The notes: a model not told the origin generated them from the sequence alone. A DNA stretch of 64,000 nt from Tautonia plasticadhaerens (GCF_007752535.1 NZ_CP036426.1:7006001-7070000); one strand, 5' to 3'; shown: positions 1 through 9,076, numbered from the stretch's first letter. A program made the numbers and translations.

Positions 1-185
1 CCATCCCGAAGGCGGAGATCGAGGAGCGGGCCGCCGGTCCAACCTCCCTCATGCCGGAGGGGCTGCACTCCGACCTCGCGCCGCAAGACTTCGCCGACCT
101 CCTCTCTTACCTCGAATCGTTGAAGGGGACGCCGGAGTCCGCGGACCGGCCCGGATCCCGCCCCCTCGGGGAGACGCCGCGATGA
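1..185 (+). CDS. C-terminal end of a planctomycete haem-binding (cytochrome c-like) protein, partial
   Basis: Open from the window edge in the frame that ends with TGA at 183-185. The visible 60 residues contain SLMPEGL followed by DFADLLSYLESLKG, the usual C-terminal end of the PVC-type haem-binding domain: a methionine as possible axial ligand and a final helix of the form DxxxLLxYLxSL. The CxxCH motif and any dehydrogenase or beta-propeller part would lie upstream, outside the window. The stop overlaps the next start as ATGA (182-185), so it is translationally coupled to the DUF1080 gene, a common planctomycete pairing for extracellular carbohydrate breakdown. The family call rests on a short tail only. 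Confidence 0.6.
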   Translation, partial: IPKAEIEERAAGPTSLMPEGLHSDLAPQDFADLLSYLESLKGTPESADRPGSRPLGETPR

Positions 186-802
186 GATCCCTCCGACTCC
201 CGCTCGCCTCCGCCCTCCTGGGCGCCGCGGCGGTCTCGGCCGCCGAGGACGCCTCGCCCCTCGTCCGAGGCGACGACCCCGCGCAGTTCGAGCTCGTCGG
301 CATCACGCCCGAGACGATCCGGATCGCCGACGGCGAGGTCCGGCTCTCGGGCACGCCGGAGGGCTACTTCGCCACGGAGCAGGAGTACCGGGACTACGTC
401 CTCGCGTTCGAATGGAGGTACGAGCGGCCCGAGTCGCTGGGGTCCGACGCCGACTTCCGGAGCAACAGCGGGCTCCTGCTCCACATCCAGGGCGACCTCA
501 GGGTCTGGCCCCGGAGCGTCGAATTCCAGCTCGCCAATCACGAGGTCGGCCGGATCGACCCGATCGACGGGGCCGAATTCGACGGCGAATGGGACGCCGA
601 GGCCGCCCGTAAGGCGACCAGGCCCGTCGGCGAGTGGAACCGCGAGGAGGTCACCAGCCGCGATGGCGAGCTGACCTGCGCCCTCAACGGCGTCGTCGTC
701 ACGCGCGGCAAGGGGGCCTTGCCGGACCGTGGCCGCATCGGCTGGCAATCCGAGGGCGTCCCGATCCGCTTCCGCGAGATCACGATCAAGTCCCTGGACT
801 AA
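182..802 (+). CDS. DUF1080 / 3-keto-disaccharide hydrolase-like secreted protein
   Basis: 206 residues. An N-terminal signal peptide (about residues 1-20, ending in AAVSAAEDA) is followed by one DUF1080 domain. Visible family traits are the EYRDYVLAFEWRYERPE strand, the NSGLLLH segment, EFQL, and the final strand GRIGWQSEGVPIRFREITIK, the standard end of this concanavalin-like fold. DUF1080 proteins are numerous in Planctomycetota, are exported, and some hydrolyse 3-keto-glycosides. The start ATG overlaps the upstream stop as ATGA, so no separate ribosome binding site is expected. The active site cannot be verified by eye; fold call is firm, substrate unknown. Confidence 0.85.
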   Translation: MRSLRLPLASALLGAAAVSAAEDASPLVRGDDPAQFELVGITPETIRIADGEVRLSGTPEGYFATEQEYRDYVLAFEWRYERPESLGSDADFRSNSGLLLHIQGDLRVWPRSVEFQLANHEVGRIDPIDGAEFDGEWDAEAARKATRPVGEWNREEVTSRDGELTCALNGVVVTRGKGALPDRGRIGWQSEGVPIRFREITIKSLD

Positions 803-828
803 GCCGGGCGGGCCGACCGCGAGGGAGG

Positions 829-1260
829 ATGGGCATGAGCCGGCTCGCTCGGTGGGTCGTCGCGGCGTTCGGCGCGGGCTGCCTCGCGGCCCCGGGGGCG
901 GCCCGGGCGGGGGACGCGGCCCCGCCCCGGGTCCCCACGGGTTCGTCGATTGGCCGGCCGGAGGAGCGCCCCGCCTTCTTCGGGTTCATCTACGGGGTGA
1001 TGCTGCCCGTGCCGGTCCCCTCGGACGCGCCGCCGATGTTCGTGGCGTTGGCGCTCGACGACCCGCTGATCCAAAAGCAGGGCTTCGGCGTGGTCGAGGC
1101 CTGGCGGAAGGCGAACCAGACGGTCGAGCTCCACGCCTACGAACGCGGCGGGCACGGTTTCGGCGTCGGGCGGCCGGGCACGACCACCACGCAGGTGCTG
1201 GGCGAGTTCATCACCTGGATGGACGCGAACGGCTGGCTCCGGCAGGGGAGGAAACCGTGA
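829..1260 (+). pseudogene. Internally deleted secreted alpha/beta hydrolase
   Basis: 143 residues from ATG 829 (an alternative ATG lies at 835), with GAGGGAGG just upstream. A signal peptide (MSRLARWVVAAFGAGCLAA...) is followed after only about 45 residues by the C-terminal part of an esterase/dienelactone-hydrolase-like fold: ALALDDPL carries the usual acid residue and YERGGHGFG the usual histidine. Full-length relatives are roughly twice this size or more, and the region with the GxSxG nucleophile elbow is absent. Both ends are intact and in one frame, so an internal deletion is the simplest explanation and the product should be inactive. It lies directly downstream of the DUF1080 gene. Confidence 0.6.
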
Positions 1261-1786
1261 GCCCTGCGCCCCTGATGGGCCCGGAGTGGCGACGCGAAGC
1301 CTCATGATGGAGGGGGACCAGTGGGAGAGGAGGGTCGAGGGTATCGGCAGGCGGGGCGGACGGGACACAAAACCCATCAGGAGGCTGTCCGGCCCTCGGG
1401 TCTCACCCGGGGGGCCGGCCGCTCAGCTCGCTCGGCACGCCCCGTGCAGGGCCATGTTCATCATCGCCGACGCCCTAGGGCCCCGCCCCCAGGGCGCCGG
1501 CGCCGATGTGATCGGGGCGGCTTGCCCTGCGTCCCCGAGCCGAAGCCTGTCCCGAAGGGAGGAGACCGCCGCCCGGCCGGCGAGGGATGATCGCCGGGCC
1601 GCGAATAAAATGAGGCGGGCCGGTAACAGCCAGGGGCAATTCGCTTGATCCTCCGGTAGCGAGCAATCCGGCCGGGCTGCGCAGACCCCGCGAGCTGCGG
1701 AGGCCCGCCTCTCGGGCTTCGGGCGGCCGATGCCTCGCGAAGGCAAGCGAACCATGTTCGCCTTTTATCCCATTCTCGGAGGTCTC
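1261..1786. other. Intergenic stretch, 526 bases
   Basis: Short open frames here show no recognisable motif and look like high-GC chance frames. The only functional signal seen is CGGAGG at 1778-1783, a ribosome binding site for the disrupted NTF2-like gene beginning at 1787. An AT-richer patch near 1600-1650 could hold a promoter, but no convincing -35/-10 pair is visible. Confidence 0.4.
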
Positions 1787-1874
1787 ATGAACCGCCTGTC
1801 ACCGTTGGTGTTGACGATAGGGTTCGCAGTCACTTTGGTGGGCCCGAGTCGGGCCCAGGAAGGGCGCACCGAGG

Positions 1875-3162
1875 CAGGGCCAGCGCGCACTTCTATAACA
1901 ATCCGGCAAGCTCTGCGGCCTTGCGCCCGCCCCGCTGCCCGGGTATACCGTCCACCGTGTCGTGAACCAGACCCGGTGGCCGGAGGTCGGCGATGGCGGG
2001 CACCCGCAGCAAGCTCGACGAGATCGTGGCATCGTTCGCGATGCTGGAAGATCCCCGCTCCCACATCAACCGCCGGCATCCGCTGCCCAGCGTCCTGGTC
2101 ATCGCTGTCTTGGCCGTCCTCGCCGGCGCCGCCGGGCCCACCGCCATCGCCCGCTGGGCGAAGCTCAAAGAGGGGCTCCTGATGGACCTCCTCGACCTGC
2201 CGCGCGGCATCCCCGGCAAGGATGTCCTCCGCCGCATCCTGATGACGCTCAAGCCCGCGGCCTTCGAGGCCGCCTTCAACGCCTGGATCGCCCGCCTCCG
2301 CGACGAGGCCATCGCCACGACCGGCGTCGATCGGCCGGTCGTCGCCATCGACGGCAAGACGGCCCGCCGCAGCCGCGACGCGAAGGAGGGCCTCGGCCCG
2401 CTGCACATCGTCACCGCCTGGGCCGGCGAGTACGGCCTGGCGCTGGGACAGGAGGTGTGCGGCGAGAAGTCGAACGAGATCACGGCCATCCCCGAGCTGC
2501 TGAGGCGGATCGACGTCCGCGGCGGGGTAGTGACGATCGACGCGATGGGGGCGCAGAAGGTGATCGCCGAGGAGGTAGTCCGCGGCAAGGCCGACTACGT
2601 GTTGGCCCTGAAGGGGAACCACGAGGCGCTGCATCGGGCGGTCATCGAGCACATCGACGAACAGCTGGAGGGGGATCTCAAGGGGGCCGAGGAGCTGACG
2701 ACGAGCGAGCGCGGGCACGGTCGCGAGGAGCACCGGACCTACCTGCACCTGCCAGCGCCGGCGGCCCTGCCCGGCCGGGCGGAGTGGAAGGGGCTGAGGT
2801 CGGTCGGCGTCGTGACGTCGCGGCGGGTGAAGGGAGGCGAAGAGAGCATTGAGATTCGCTACTACCTCAGCAGCCTGCCGGTGGACGCGGAGCAGTTCGC
2901 CCGCGCGGTGCGGGGCCACTGGTCCGTGGAGAACGCGTGCCATTGGTCGCTCGACGTGACGTTCCGGGAGGATGACTCGCGGGTCCGCCAGCGGGTGCTG
3001 GGGGCGAACATCACCTGGCTGTATCGCTTCACATTGTCGCTCCTCAAGCAGCACCCCGACCGGCGACAGAGCCTGGCCATGAAGCGCCGCGGCTGCGGCT
3101 GGAGCGACACGTTTCTGATGGAAGTCATTGCTGCGTTAACATGTTAGTGTGCGCTGGCCCTG
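1875..3162 (+). mobile_element. ISAs1-family insertion sequence, intact copy A
   Basis: 1288 bp. Both ends begin CAGGGCCAGCGC when read inward, and the inverted repeats continue imperfectly for about 18 bp. It is flanked by a perfect 10-bp direct repeat, CGCACCGAGG, at 1865-1874 and 3163-3172, within the duplication length known for ISAs1. One transposase fills nearly the whole element, its stop lying inside the right repeat. A second copy, of the same 1288 bp once its own insertion is removed and with identical translated segments, lies inverted at 14656-17479, indicating recent transposition. Confidence 0.95.
1993..3147 (+). CDS. ISAs1-family transposase
   Basis: 384 residues, full length for the family. 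The N-terminal DDE_Tnp_1-associated region (about 10-95, DPRxxINRRHPLPSVLVIAVLA) precedes the catalytic RNase-H-like domain. Candidate acidic triad: D120 in VVAIDGKTARRS, D183 in VVTIDAMGAQ, and E313 in GHWSVENACHWSLDVTF. YVLALKGNH and REDDSRVR are further family hallmarks. It moves the element by DDE cut-and-paste chemistry acting on the CAGGGCCAGCGC ends. No frameshift is needed in this copy, so it is probably the active source of the identical copy B, or both came from another locus. Confidence 0.95.
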   Translation: MAGTRSKLDEIVASFAMLEDPRSHINRRHPLPSVLVIAVLAVLAGAAGPTAIARWAKLKEGLLMDLLDLPRGIPGKDVLRRILMTLKPAAFEAAFNAWIARLRDEAIATTGVDRPVVAIDGKTARRSRDAKEGLGPLHIVTAWAGEYGLALGQEVCGEKSNEITAIPELLRRIDVRGGVVTIDAMGAQKVIAEEVVRGKADYVLALKGNHEALHRAVIEHIDEQLEGDLKGAEELTTSERGHGREEHRTYLHLPAPAALPGRAEWKGLRSVGVVTSRRVKGGEESIEIRYYLSSLPVDAEQFARAVRGHWSVENACHWSLDVTFREDDSRVRQRVLGANITWLYRFTLSLLKQHPDRRQSLAMKRRGCGWSDTFLMEVIAALTC

Positions 3163-3703
3163 CGCACCGAGGCGGCGCCCTCCGCGGAGGTCGCGGGGGA
3201 CACCGACACGGCCATCCTGAGCCTCTCCGAGCAGCAGTGGCGCTGGATGTCGGATCGCAACGTCGGTTCCCTGGCCGCCCTCTTCCATGAAGAGGCTGTC
3301 TTCGTCCACATGTGAGGGATCATGTCCAGGGACCAGTAACCCGATGTCATCAGGAACGGGGGGATACACTACAAGGACGTGGACATCCAGGAGGCATCGG
3401 TGCGGGTCACCGGCACGACTGCCATCGTCCTGAGCAAGATCCGCCTGGTGGCCGTTGTCGGCGGCGATGAGGTGACCAATCCCCTCGTGGTGACCGAGGT
3501 GTATGTGCAGCAAGGCGATGCCCGGAAGTTGGCCTCGCTCTCGTTCACCAGGCTGCTCGGCCCATAACAACACCCGGGGCCCCGGATATCCCAGACGGCC
3601 CCCTGAATGTGCCACAGGACATGCGCGAACCTCCCCGGTCCCCCCCTGGTTTCACCACCCAACCAGGCCGGCGGGGGATCGCAGAAACCGAGGGAATTTC
3701 CCG

Positions 3704-5014
3704 ATGAGCCATCGCCTCCTACTCGCCGTCCTGCCCCTCGTCCTGGCCGCATCGACCGCCCTGGGAGACGACCCGAAGCCCGGGGGCCGAACCCTCACCG
3801 GCAAGGATGCCCTCGGCGACTGGACTACCGACGCGCCGGGCGTGCGCCGGAAGATCACGGTCGACGACCTGGCTACGCCCTACGACACGCCCTCGGCCGA
3901 CAACTTCCCCCGCGTTGTCCCTCGTCCCGAAGGGGCCTGGCCCGAGGCGCCCGAAGGCTTCGAGGTGACGGAGTTCGCCACCCAACTGGTCGAGCCCCGC
4001 GTCATCGTCCGCGCCCCGAACGGCGACCTGTTCCTGGCCGAGAGCCGCGCCAACCGCATCCGCGTCTTCCGCGACGCCGACGGCGACGGTACGCCCGAGG
4101 TCGACGAGGTCTTCGCCTCCGGCCTGAACCGGCCGTTCGGGATCGCCTTCTACCCGGTCGGGCCCGAGCCGGGATACGTCTACGTCGGCAACACCGACTC
4201 CGTGGTCCGCTTCCCCTACGAGGACGGCGACACGAAGGCATCGGGCGAGGCCGAGACGATCGTCGAGGACATCCCGAGCGGCAGCGAGAGCGTCGGCGGC
4301 GGCGGGCATTGGACGCGGGACCTGGAGTTCTCGCCCGACGGCGAGACCCTGTACGTCTCGGTCGGATCGCGGTCGAACGTCGACGACGACGATCGAGAGA
4401 AGCGCCGCGCGATGATCCTGGCCTTCGACCCGGACGGCAAGGACGAGCGCGTCTTCGCCCACGGCATCCGCAACCCGGTCGGCCTGGCCACGCACCCGAC
4501 GACCGGCCAGCTCTGGACCTCGGTGAATGAGCGCGATGCGCTGGGCGACAACCTGGTGCCCGACTACATCACGCACGTCGAGGAAGGCGGCTTCTACGGC
4601 TGGCCCTGGTACTACCTCGGACCGAACCAGGACCCGCGGCACGAGGGGAAGCGCCCCGAGCTGAAGGACAAGGTGATCGTCCCCGACGTGCTCTTGCAGT
4701 CGCACATGGCTTCGCTCGACCTGGCGTTCTACGACGGCGACCAATTCCCGGAGGAGTACCGCCACGACGCCTTCGCCGCCGAGCACGGCTCGTGGAACCG
4801 GGCCCGTCGCGTCGGCTACAAGGTCATCCGCGTGCCGATGGAAGACGGCAAGGCGACCGGCGAGTACGAGGACTTCCTCGTCGGCTTCGTCACCGAGGAG
4901 GGCGATGTCTGGGGCCGCCCGGTGGGCGTGGCCGTGGCCAGGGACGGGTCGCTGATGGTGACCGATGACGGCTCGGGGACGGTGTGGCGGGTGGCGTACA
5001 CGGGGGAGAAGTGA
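3704..5014 (+). CDS. Secreted PQQ-type sugar (L-sorbosone) dehydrogenase-like beta-propeller protein
   Basis: 436 residues. A signal peptide (MSHRLLLAVLPLVLAASTALG) and a linker of about 60 residues lead into a six-bladed beta-propeller of the sorbosone/glucose dehydrogenase family. Landmarks are GFEVTEFATQL, APNGDLFLAESRANRIRVF, LNRPFGIAFYP, HWTRDLEFSPDGETLYVSVG, HGIRNPVGLATHP and YGWPWYYLG. Members oxidise aldoses or ketoses with PQQ, or have unknown secreted roles; the cofactor ligands cannot be confirmed by eye. The stop at 5012-5014 lies one base before the start of the next gene (5016), so the two are probably co-transcribed. Confidence 0.8.
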   Translation: MSHRLLLAVLPLVLAASTALGDDPKPGGRTLTGKDALGDWTTDAPGVRRKITVDDLATPYDTPSADNFPRVVPRPEGAWPEAPEGFEVTEFATQLVEPRVIVRAPNGDLFLAESRANRIRVFRDADGDGTPEVDEVFASGLNRPFGIAFYPVGPEPGYVYVGNTDSVVRFPYEDGDTKASGEAETIVEDIPSGSESVGGGGHWTRDLEFSPDGETLYVSVGSRSNVDDDDREKRRAMILAFDPDGKDERVFAHGIRNPVGLATHPTTGQLWTSVNERDALGDNLVPDYITHVEEGGFYGWPWYYLGPNQDPRHEGKRPELKDKVIVPDVLLQSHMASLDLAFYDGDQFPEEYRHDAFAAEHGSWNRARRVGYKVIRVPMEDGKATGEYEDFLVGFVTEEGDVWGRPVGVAVARDGSLMVTDDGSGTVWRVAYTGEK

Positions 5015-5015
5015 G

Positions 5016-6083
5016 ATGACGCCAACCGGATCCCGGCCGTGGGACCTGTCGATCGGCGCGGGACGCCCCCCTCGGGATGGGCCGCGTCCAGGGGGGGTCA
5101 CCCTGATCGAGCTGCTGGTGGTCATCGCGATCATCGGCGTGCTGGTCGCCCTGCTGCTCCCCGCCGTCCAGTCCGCCCGCGAGGCCGCCCGGCGCGCCCG
5201 GTGCTGTAACAACCTGAAGCAGATAGGCATCGCCCTGCACGGCTACCACGCGGCCGTCGGCAGCTTCCCGGTCGGCTTCCTCTACCCGAACGGGCCGGTG
5301 CCGGCGACGACTTCGCCCCTGCAGTACCGATGGTCGGTGTTGGCGCAGATGGCGCCGTATCTGGAGGGGACAAACCTCCACAACGCCCTGAATTTCGACT
5401 TCCCGGTGGCCTACAAGCCGACGGGCGGTCCCTCGCCGTTCTGGCCGTTCTATCCGGCCAATACGACGGTGATGGCGACCTCGGTCGGCCTCTTCCTCTG
5501 TCCCAGCGACGGCGCCCCGCCACCGATGGAGGGCTCGGGGCCTGTGAATTACGCATTCTGCTCAGGCACCGGGACCGGCGGCGGAGACGCCGCCGGCGCC
5601 GACGGCGCCTTTATCCTCGGCCCGTCGCTGTCGGTGGCCGACCTGAGCGACGGCGTCAGCACGACGGTAGCGGCCTCGGAGCAACTCCTCGGGGTCCGCG
5701 GGCCATACAGTCAGACGACTCCCGAGCCGGTCCCCTCGCCGCCATCGCGAGCGATGGCGCGGGTCGCGGCGGGTCCCTTGACCGACTCGGCCTGCGCCAT
5801 GGCGCCGGCGGGCTGGCTGTTAAACAAGGGGGCGGGCTGGTGGGATGGGAATTATCTAAACACCCTTTACAGCCACCGCGAGCCGCCCAACTCCGCCCGA
5901 TACGACTGCATCACCTACCACAACCCCGGCTGGAAGGCCGCCCGCAGCCACCATCCCGGCGGCGTGAACGTGCTGTATTGCGACGGCCATGCCACCTTCA
6001 TCCGAGACGGCGTCGCCCCGCCCACCTGGCGGGCGATCGCCACGAGGGCGGGTGGCGAGGTCGTGTCGTCCGATTCGCTGTGA
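5016..6083 (+). CDS. DUF1559 prepilin-like (type II secretion pseudopilin G-like) protein
   Basis: 355 residues from ATG 5016. A short basic leader is followed by [20 protein letters not shown], the class III prepilin signal and transmembrane helix (cleavage expected between G and V; glutamate at mature position 5). The conserved arginine-rich stretch after the helix ([26 protein letters not shown]) and the C-terminal HHPGGVNVLYCDGHATFIRDG are diagnostic of DUF1559, a family expanded to tens of copies in planctomycetes. Mature proteins are thought to sit in the envelope or assemble into fibre-like structures. The leader is longer than in most relatives, so an internal start is possible. Confidence 0.9.
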   Translation: MTPTGSRPWDLSIGAGRPPRDGPRPGGVTLIELLVVIAIIGVLVALLLPAVQSAREAARRARCCNNLKQIGIALHGYHAAVGSFPVGFLYPNGPVPATTSPLQYRWSVLAQMAPYLEGTNLHNALNFDFPVAYKPTGGPSPFWPFYPANTTVMATSVGLFLCPSDGAPPPMEGSGPVNYAFCSGTGTGGGDAAGADGAFILGPSLSVADLSDGVSTTVAASEQLLGVRGPYSQTTPEPVPSPPSRAMARVAAGPLTDSACAMAPAGWLLNKGAGWWDGNYLNTLYSHREPPNSARYDCITYHNPGWKAARSHHPGGVNVLYCDGHATFIRDGVAPPTWRAIATRAGGEVVSSDSL

Positions 6084-6384
6084 TCCTTGCGAGGAGGCGA
6101 GGGACCGTGAGTTGGGGCAGCAGGCGAGATGATCGCGCTCGCACTCGGTGGCGGCCTCCTCCGGACGCCCTCCGATCTCCGAGTCCCATAGTGTCCCCAG
6201 AGGCAGGCGGGTGGACCGTCCAGCTTGGCCAGCCGCACTCGGACCGTCAGCCGCATTGCGCGCGTCGGTCCGAAATGCCGGCGCATCCTCGGACTCTATC
6301 AGGTTGCTTCGCATATCCGGCTCAGGAGCTGGAGCCAGCAGTTCGTTAATACCAGTCCGGGTCATTCATCATACCATCACAAGC
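6084..6384. other. Intergenic stretch, about 300 bases
   Basis: Lies between two converging genes. No tRNA, repeat or convincing coding frame is seen. An AT-richer patch at about 6340-6400 (CATTCATCATACCATCAC) is the only change in composition. No hairpin followed by a T run was recognised for either gene. Confidence 0.35.
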
Positions 6385-7400
6385 TCAATCGACCATCAAG
6401 GCTGTCGCAGGTCGTCCGATCCTTGGGTCGCGATTCCGTCTCCCGTCCACGCCGACCGCAAGGTCCTGCAGGGTCACGACCTTTCGGGTCAGGACTACCA
6501 GCAGGTACTTTGGGATGAGGTATCCCTGGTTGCCGTGGACCTCCGGCAGGTCCAGGAACCGGCCGATCTGGTCGAACTGATCGTTGGCCAGGGCCCCCAG
6601 GACGCGGGCCAGGGCGAGCCCCAGCTCGCCGCGGTAGAAGCCGGTGTCGATCAGCCGGAGCCGCTGGGCCCGCTCCTCGGGCTCCAGGGCGGGGTTTCGC
6701 CGCACGGCCGCCCGGATGGTGCGGGCGTCGAGCAGGGTGCGGGCGAAGGCGGGGTCGAGCACGGCGACGAGCGGCAGGTACTCCGCGAGGTCGCTCCGGC
6801 CGGTAAGCTCGCCGGGGACCCGGCCGAGGAACCACCGCCGGACCCGCGGCAGCGCGTGGCGCAGCTCCTCCGTGGCTGGCCTCTCCCCCTCGGCCGGGCA
6901 GCCCACGAGGGCCAGGAGCTCCCGGGCGGACGCCTCTCGCAAATCCGGCCGCCACTCCGGGAACGGTGCGATCCGCCAGTCGATCCGGCCGTCCCGGATG
7001 ACGAAACCGGGCTCCGATGGGACGTCGACGAGCTCCGCAAGGGCCTGCAACTCGGGCGGGGCGGGGAGGTGCCGTTCGCCCGGGACGGACATCGCCCGCT
7101 CCAGCACGGCCACGGCCGCCTGGCAGGCCCGCCGCTCGGCCGGGTCGCTGGCCCAGGGCAATAGCTGCATGGCACCGTCACGCTCGACCTGGGCCCGGTC
7201 GGCCACCAGGACGGCCAGGTAGCGATCCCGGAAGGTCGCCAGCTTCCCCCGGACCCGCCCGACCTCGGCCCGCAGCTCGATCCCGCGACCAGGGACGTCT
7301 CCCTGGGCCTCCGGCCGCGGAATGGACCCCGTCGTGCCCCGCGCGAGCAGGCAGGCCCCGCGGCGAGGAACGCCCGGCGTGTCGGGGATGGGGTGGTCAT
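6385..7400 (-). pseudogene. Unknown exported protein, apparently frameshifted after a Tat-like signal
   Basis: The long reading frame (6385 to about 7350) encodes a coherent protein rich in RAEVGRVRGKL, FRDRYLAVLVADR and YLIPKYLLVVLTRK segments; the family is not recognised. In another frame, ATG at 7400 begins MTTPSPTRRAFLAAG, a good twin-arginine or exported-protein start, and this ATG overlaps the stop of the upstream gene as ATGA. A net -1 shift between about 7340 and 7290 would join signal and body. The body frame also has its own ATG at 7467, giving 360 residues, but that N-terminus looks random. Either a real mutation or a sequence error could explain this. Confidence 0.4.
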
Positions 7401-7920
7401 CGACTCGGTCGCTCCCGGGTGATCGAACGACAGGTGCCGTCCCGCTGCTGCAAGGAGTCGAATCCATCGTCCGGTCGCCCGCGTTCCCGGCTCAGGTCGC
7501 AGCGAAGTCCCAGGTCGCGGCCGAGGGCCCGTTGCACGGCCCGCAAATCGCCCGGGAGCATCCGCTCGTGGTCGTCCAGGGCGACGACCAGACGCGACCT
7601 ATGATCGCCACCGTCGAGGCCGAACCGCCGCCGTACGACCGCGATCCCATCGGCCCTGGGCGTGTCGCCCCGTGGTTGACGTAGTGACGCCGCCCCCACC
7701 GGGAGACCCGGCCACGGGGCAGCCCGGCGTAGCGTCCCGAGACGTCCCGCACGAGGCGAGCGGCATCGAGAGTCCAGACTACGGCGAGTCGCTTAAGGAC
7801 CGTCGGCCAGAGTTCGGGGTGCCCGGCCAGACCGCCCCGGTCCAGGTCGTGGCAAGCGACGAGTTCCCAGGAGATGGCTCCGACTGCAGGGTCTGGGAGC
7901 CAGTAGTAGGCGCCGGTCAA
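7397..7920 (-). pseudogene. Unknown protein, apparently frameshifted, upstream partner of the preceding gene
   Basis: Two overlapping frames each look coding in part. The first (start 7920) reads MTGAYYWLPDPAVGAISWEL and then LWPTVLKRLAVVWTLDAARL; the second (to 7397) reads SRLVVALDDHERMLPGDLRA and then LGRDLGLRCDLSRERG. A net -1 shift near 7690 would join them into one protein of about 174 residues. The stop overlaps the next start as ATGA. No family is recognised. The shift direction is the same as in the neighbouring gene. Confidence 0.35.
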
Positions 7921-8212
7921 CGGCCTCCGACGCGGCCAGTTCGTCGCGGGCTTCCGCGTCCGTCCTCCTTCCCGGCTGATGACCGACCGTAGCTGGGACC
8001 AGTCCGGCCCTCAGCCCGTCCCCGCATCGCTCCGGTTCCATTACCCGAGGCCTTCGAGTTCGGCGATTTCGGCAGGTCGTCTCATGGACCGGCGGAAGGT
8101 CTTCGCCGGCGAGCGGGATCGGCGACCTCGCCGCGAAATAACGTCGGCCAGCAGCCCGTGCCACAGGCCCTCCGACGGGGACCATCCCGCACCGCAACCC
8201 GGGGGAACCTAG

Positions 8213-9076
8213 ATGAGCCCACCCGAGCCCGAGCTAGAGGTTGAGACGTCGAGCGTGGAGGTCGCCACGCCGATCGTCTACCGCACCTACCGCCTGTCCG
8301 AGGACCTCCGCGCCGCGATCCGCGGCCGGCGGTCGGCCCTCGACCAGACCGTCCGCGCCTTCGTCGCGGAGGCCGTCGACGGGGAGCTTCCCGCCCTGCT
8401 CGAGGCGCTGGCCGCGGCGGGGCTGGCCGGACCCACGGGGCCCGGGCTCCGGCCGGTCCGCCTGCCCCTGTCGCGCCGGCTGCTGCAGTCCCTGAGGGAG
8501 GCGGCCGGGCGGACCGGCATCCCGGCCAGCCACCTGCTGCGGGCCTGCCTCGGCAAGGCCGCCCGGCGTACGCGGCGCCGCCGGGCGGGGGCCGTTCAGG
8601 CCGTCCCGGCCCCGGCACCGCAGTCCCCCCGGGACGGGGAGGTCATGTTCTACCTCGTGAGCCTGCTCGTCGTGGGGCCGCCCGGCGACGAGGGCGACCC
8701 GAGCCTGGCCGACCTCGGCCCCGTCTCGTTCCGCCTGGTCGACGTGCCGGGCCCGCGGCTGGCGGCGGCGCGGGCCTACGTCGCCGGGGTCGGGCGGAGG
8801 CGGGCCGTCTGGCTGCGGCAGTCCGGGGAGCCGGCCGACCGCTGGCGGGCCGAGGTGGACGTCGCCGCGATCGCCCGCGGCCTGGCCGAGGTCGCCCGCT
8901 GGCGGGCGGCGCCGCGGCATGGCCCCGGGGTCGAGACCTGGGCGTACCGACTGCCGCCGGTGGCGGGGGTCCCGGGCCGTGGGCGCGGGGCGGTCCTGCT
9001 GCTGGTGAGCAAGGCCTCGGGAAAGCCGGCTGCGGGCGGGCTGCTGCCGAGGCTGTTGGAGCCGTCGCGGAACTGA
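8213..9076 (+). CDS. Unknown protein with two ribbon-helix-helix-like segments
   Basis: 287 residues; start ATG 8213 follows GGGGGAACCTAG. The first half contains two segments that each resemble a ribbon-helix-helix unit: TYRLSEDLRAAIRGRRSALDQ with TVRAFVAEAV (about 24-62), and VRLPLSRRLLQSLREAAGRT with GIPASHLLRACLGKAARR (about 82-122). The linker after the second is very basic. The second half (about 145-287) is a separate unknown domain with LVSLLVVGPPGDE and RRRAVWLRQSGEPADRW. DNA binding is inference from the tandem helix pattern. The next gene (9254) follows on the same strand after 177 bases. Confidence 0.5.
   Translation: MSPPEPELEVETSSVEVATPIVYRTYRLSEDLRAAIRGRRSALDQTVRAFVAEAVDGELPALLEALAAAGLAGPTGPGLRPVRLPLSRRLLQSLREAAGRTGIPASHLLRACLGKAARRTRRRRAGAVQAVPAPAPQSPRDGEVMFYLVSLLVVGPPGDEGDPSLADLGPVSFRLVDVPGPRLAAARAYVAGVGRRRAVWLRQSGEPADRWRAEVDVAAIARGLAEVARWRAAPRHGPGVETWAYRLPPVAGVPGRGRGAVLLLVSKASGKPAAGGLLPRLLEPSRN

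Larger units (their letters stand above)
1787..3567 (+). pseudogene. NTF2-like (SnoaL/DUF4440-type) secreted protein gene, interrupted by an ISAs1 element
   Basis: The 5' part at 1787-1874 encodes a signal peptide (MNRLSPLVLTIGFAVTLVG...). The rest lies after the IS at 3163-3567. Removing the IS and one 10-bp target copy restores the frame, reading EQQWRWMSDRNVGSLAALF then EEAVFVHM, typical of a nuclear-transport-factor-2-like small fold, and later VTEVYVQQGDARKLASLSF. Two more in-frame stops, TGA 3313-3315 and TAA 3337-3339, interrupt the distal part, so the gene would be dead even if the IS excised. A ribosome binding site lies 4 bases before the start. Family assignment is from visible pattern only. 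Confidence 0.75.

Noticed and set aside
7793-8197. A 134-residue minus-strand frame upstream of the frameshifted pair
   Set aside because: Rich in R, P and G without recognisable structure; overlaps the beginning of the better candidate at 7920.
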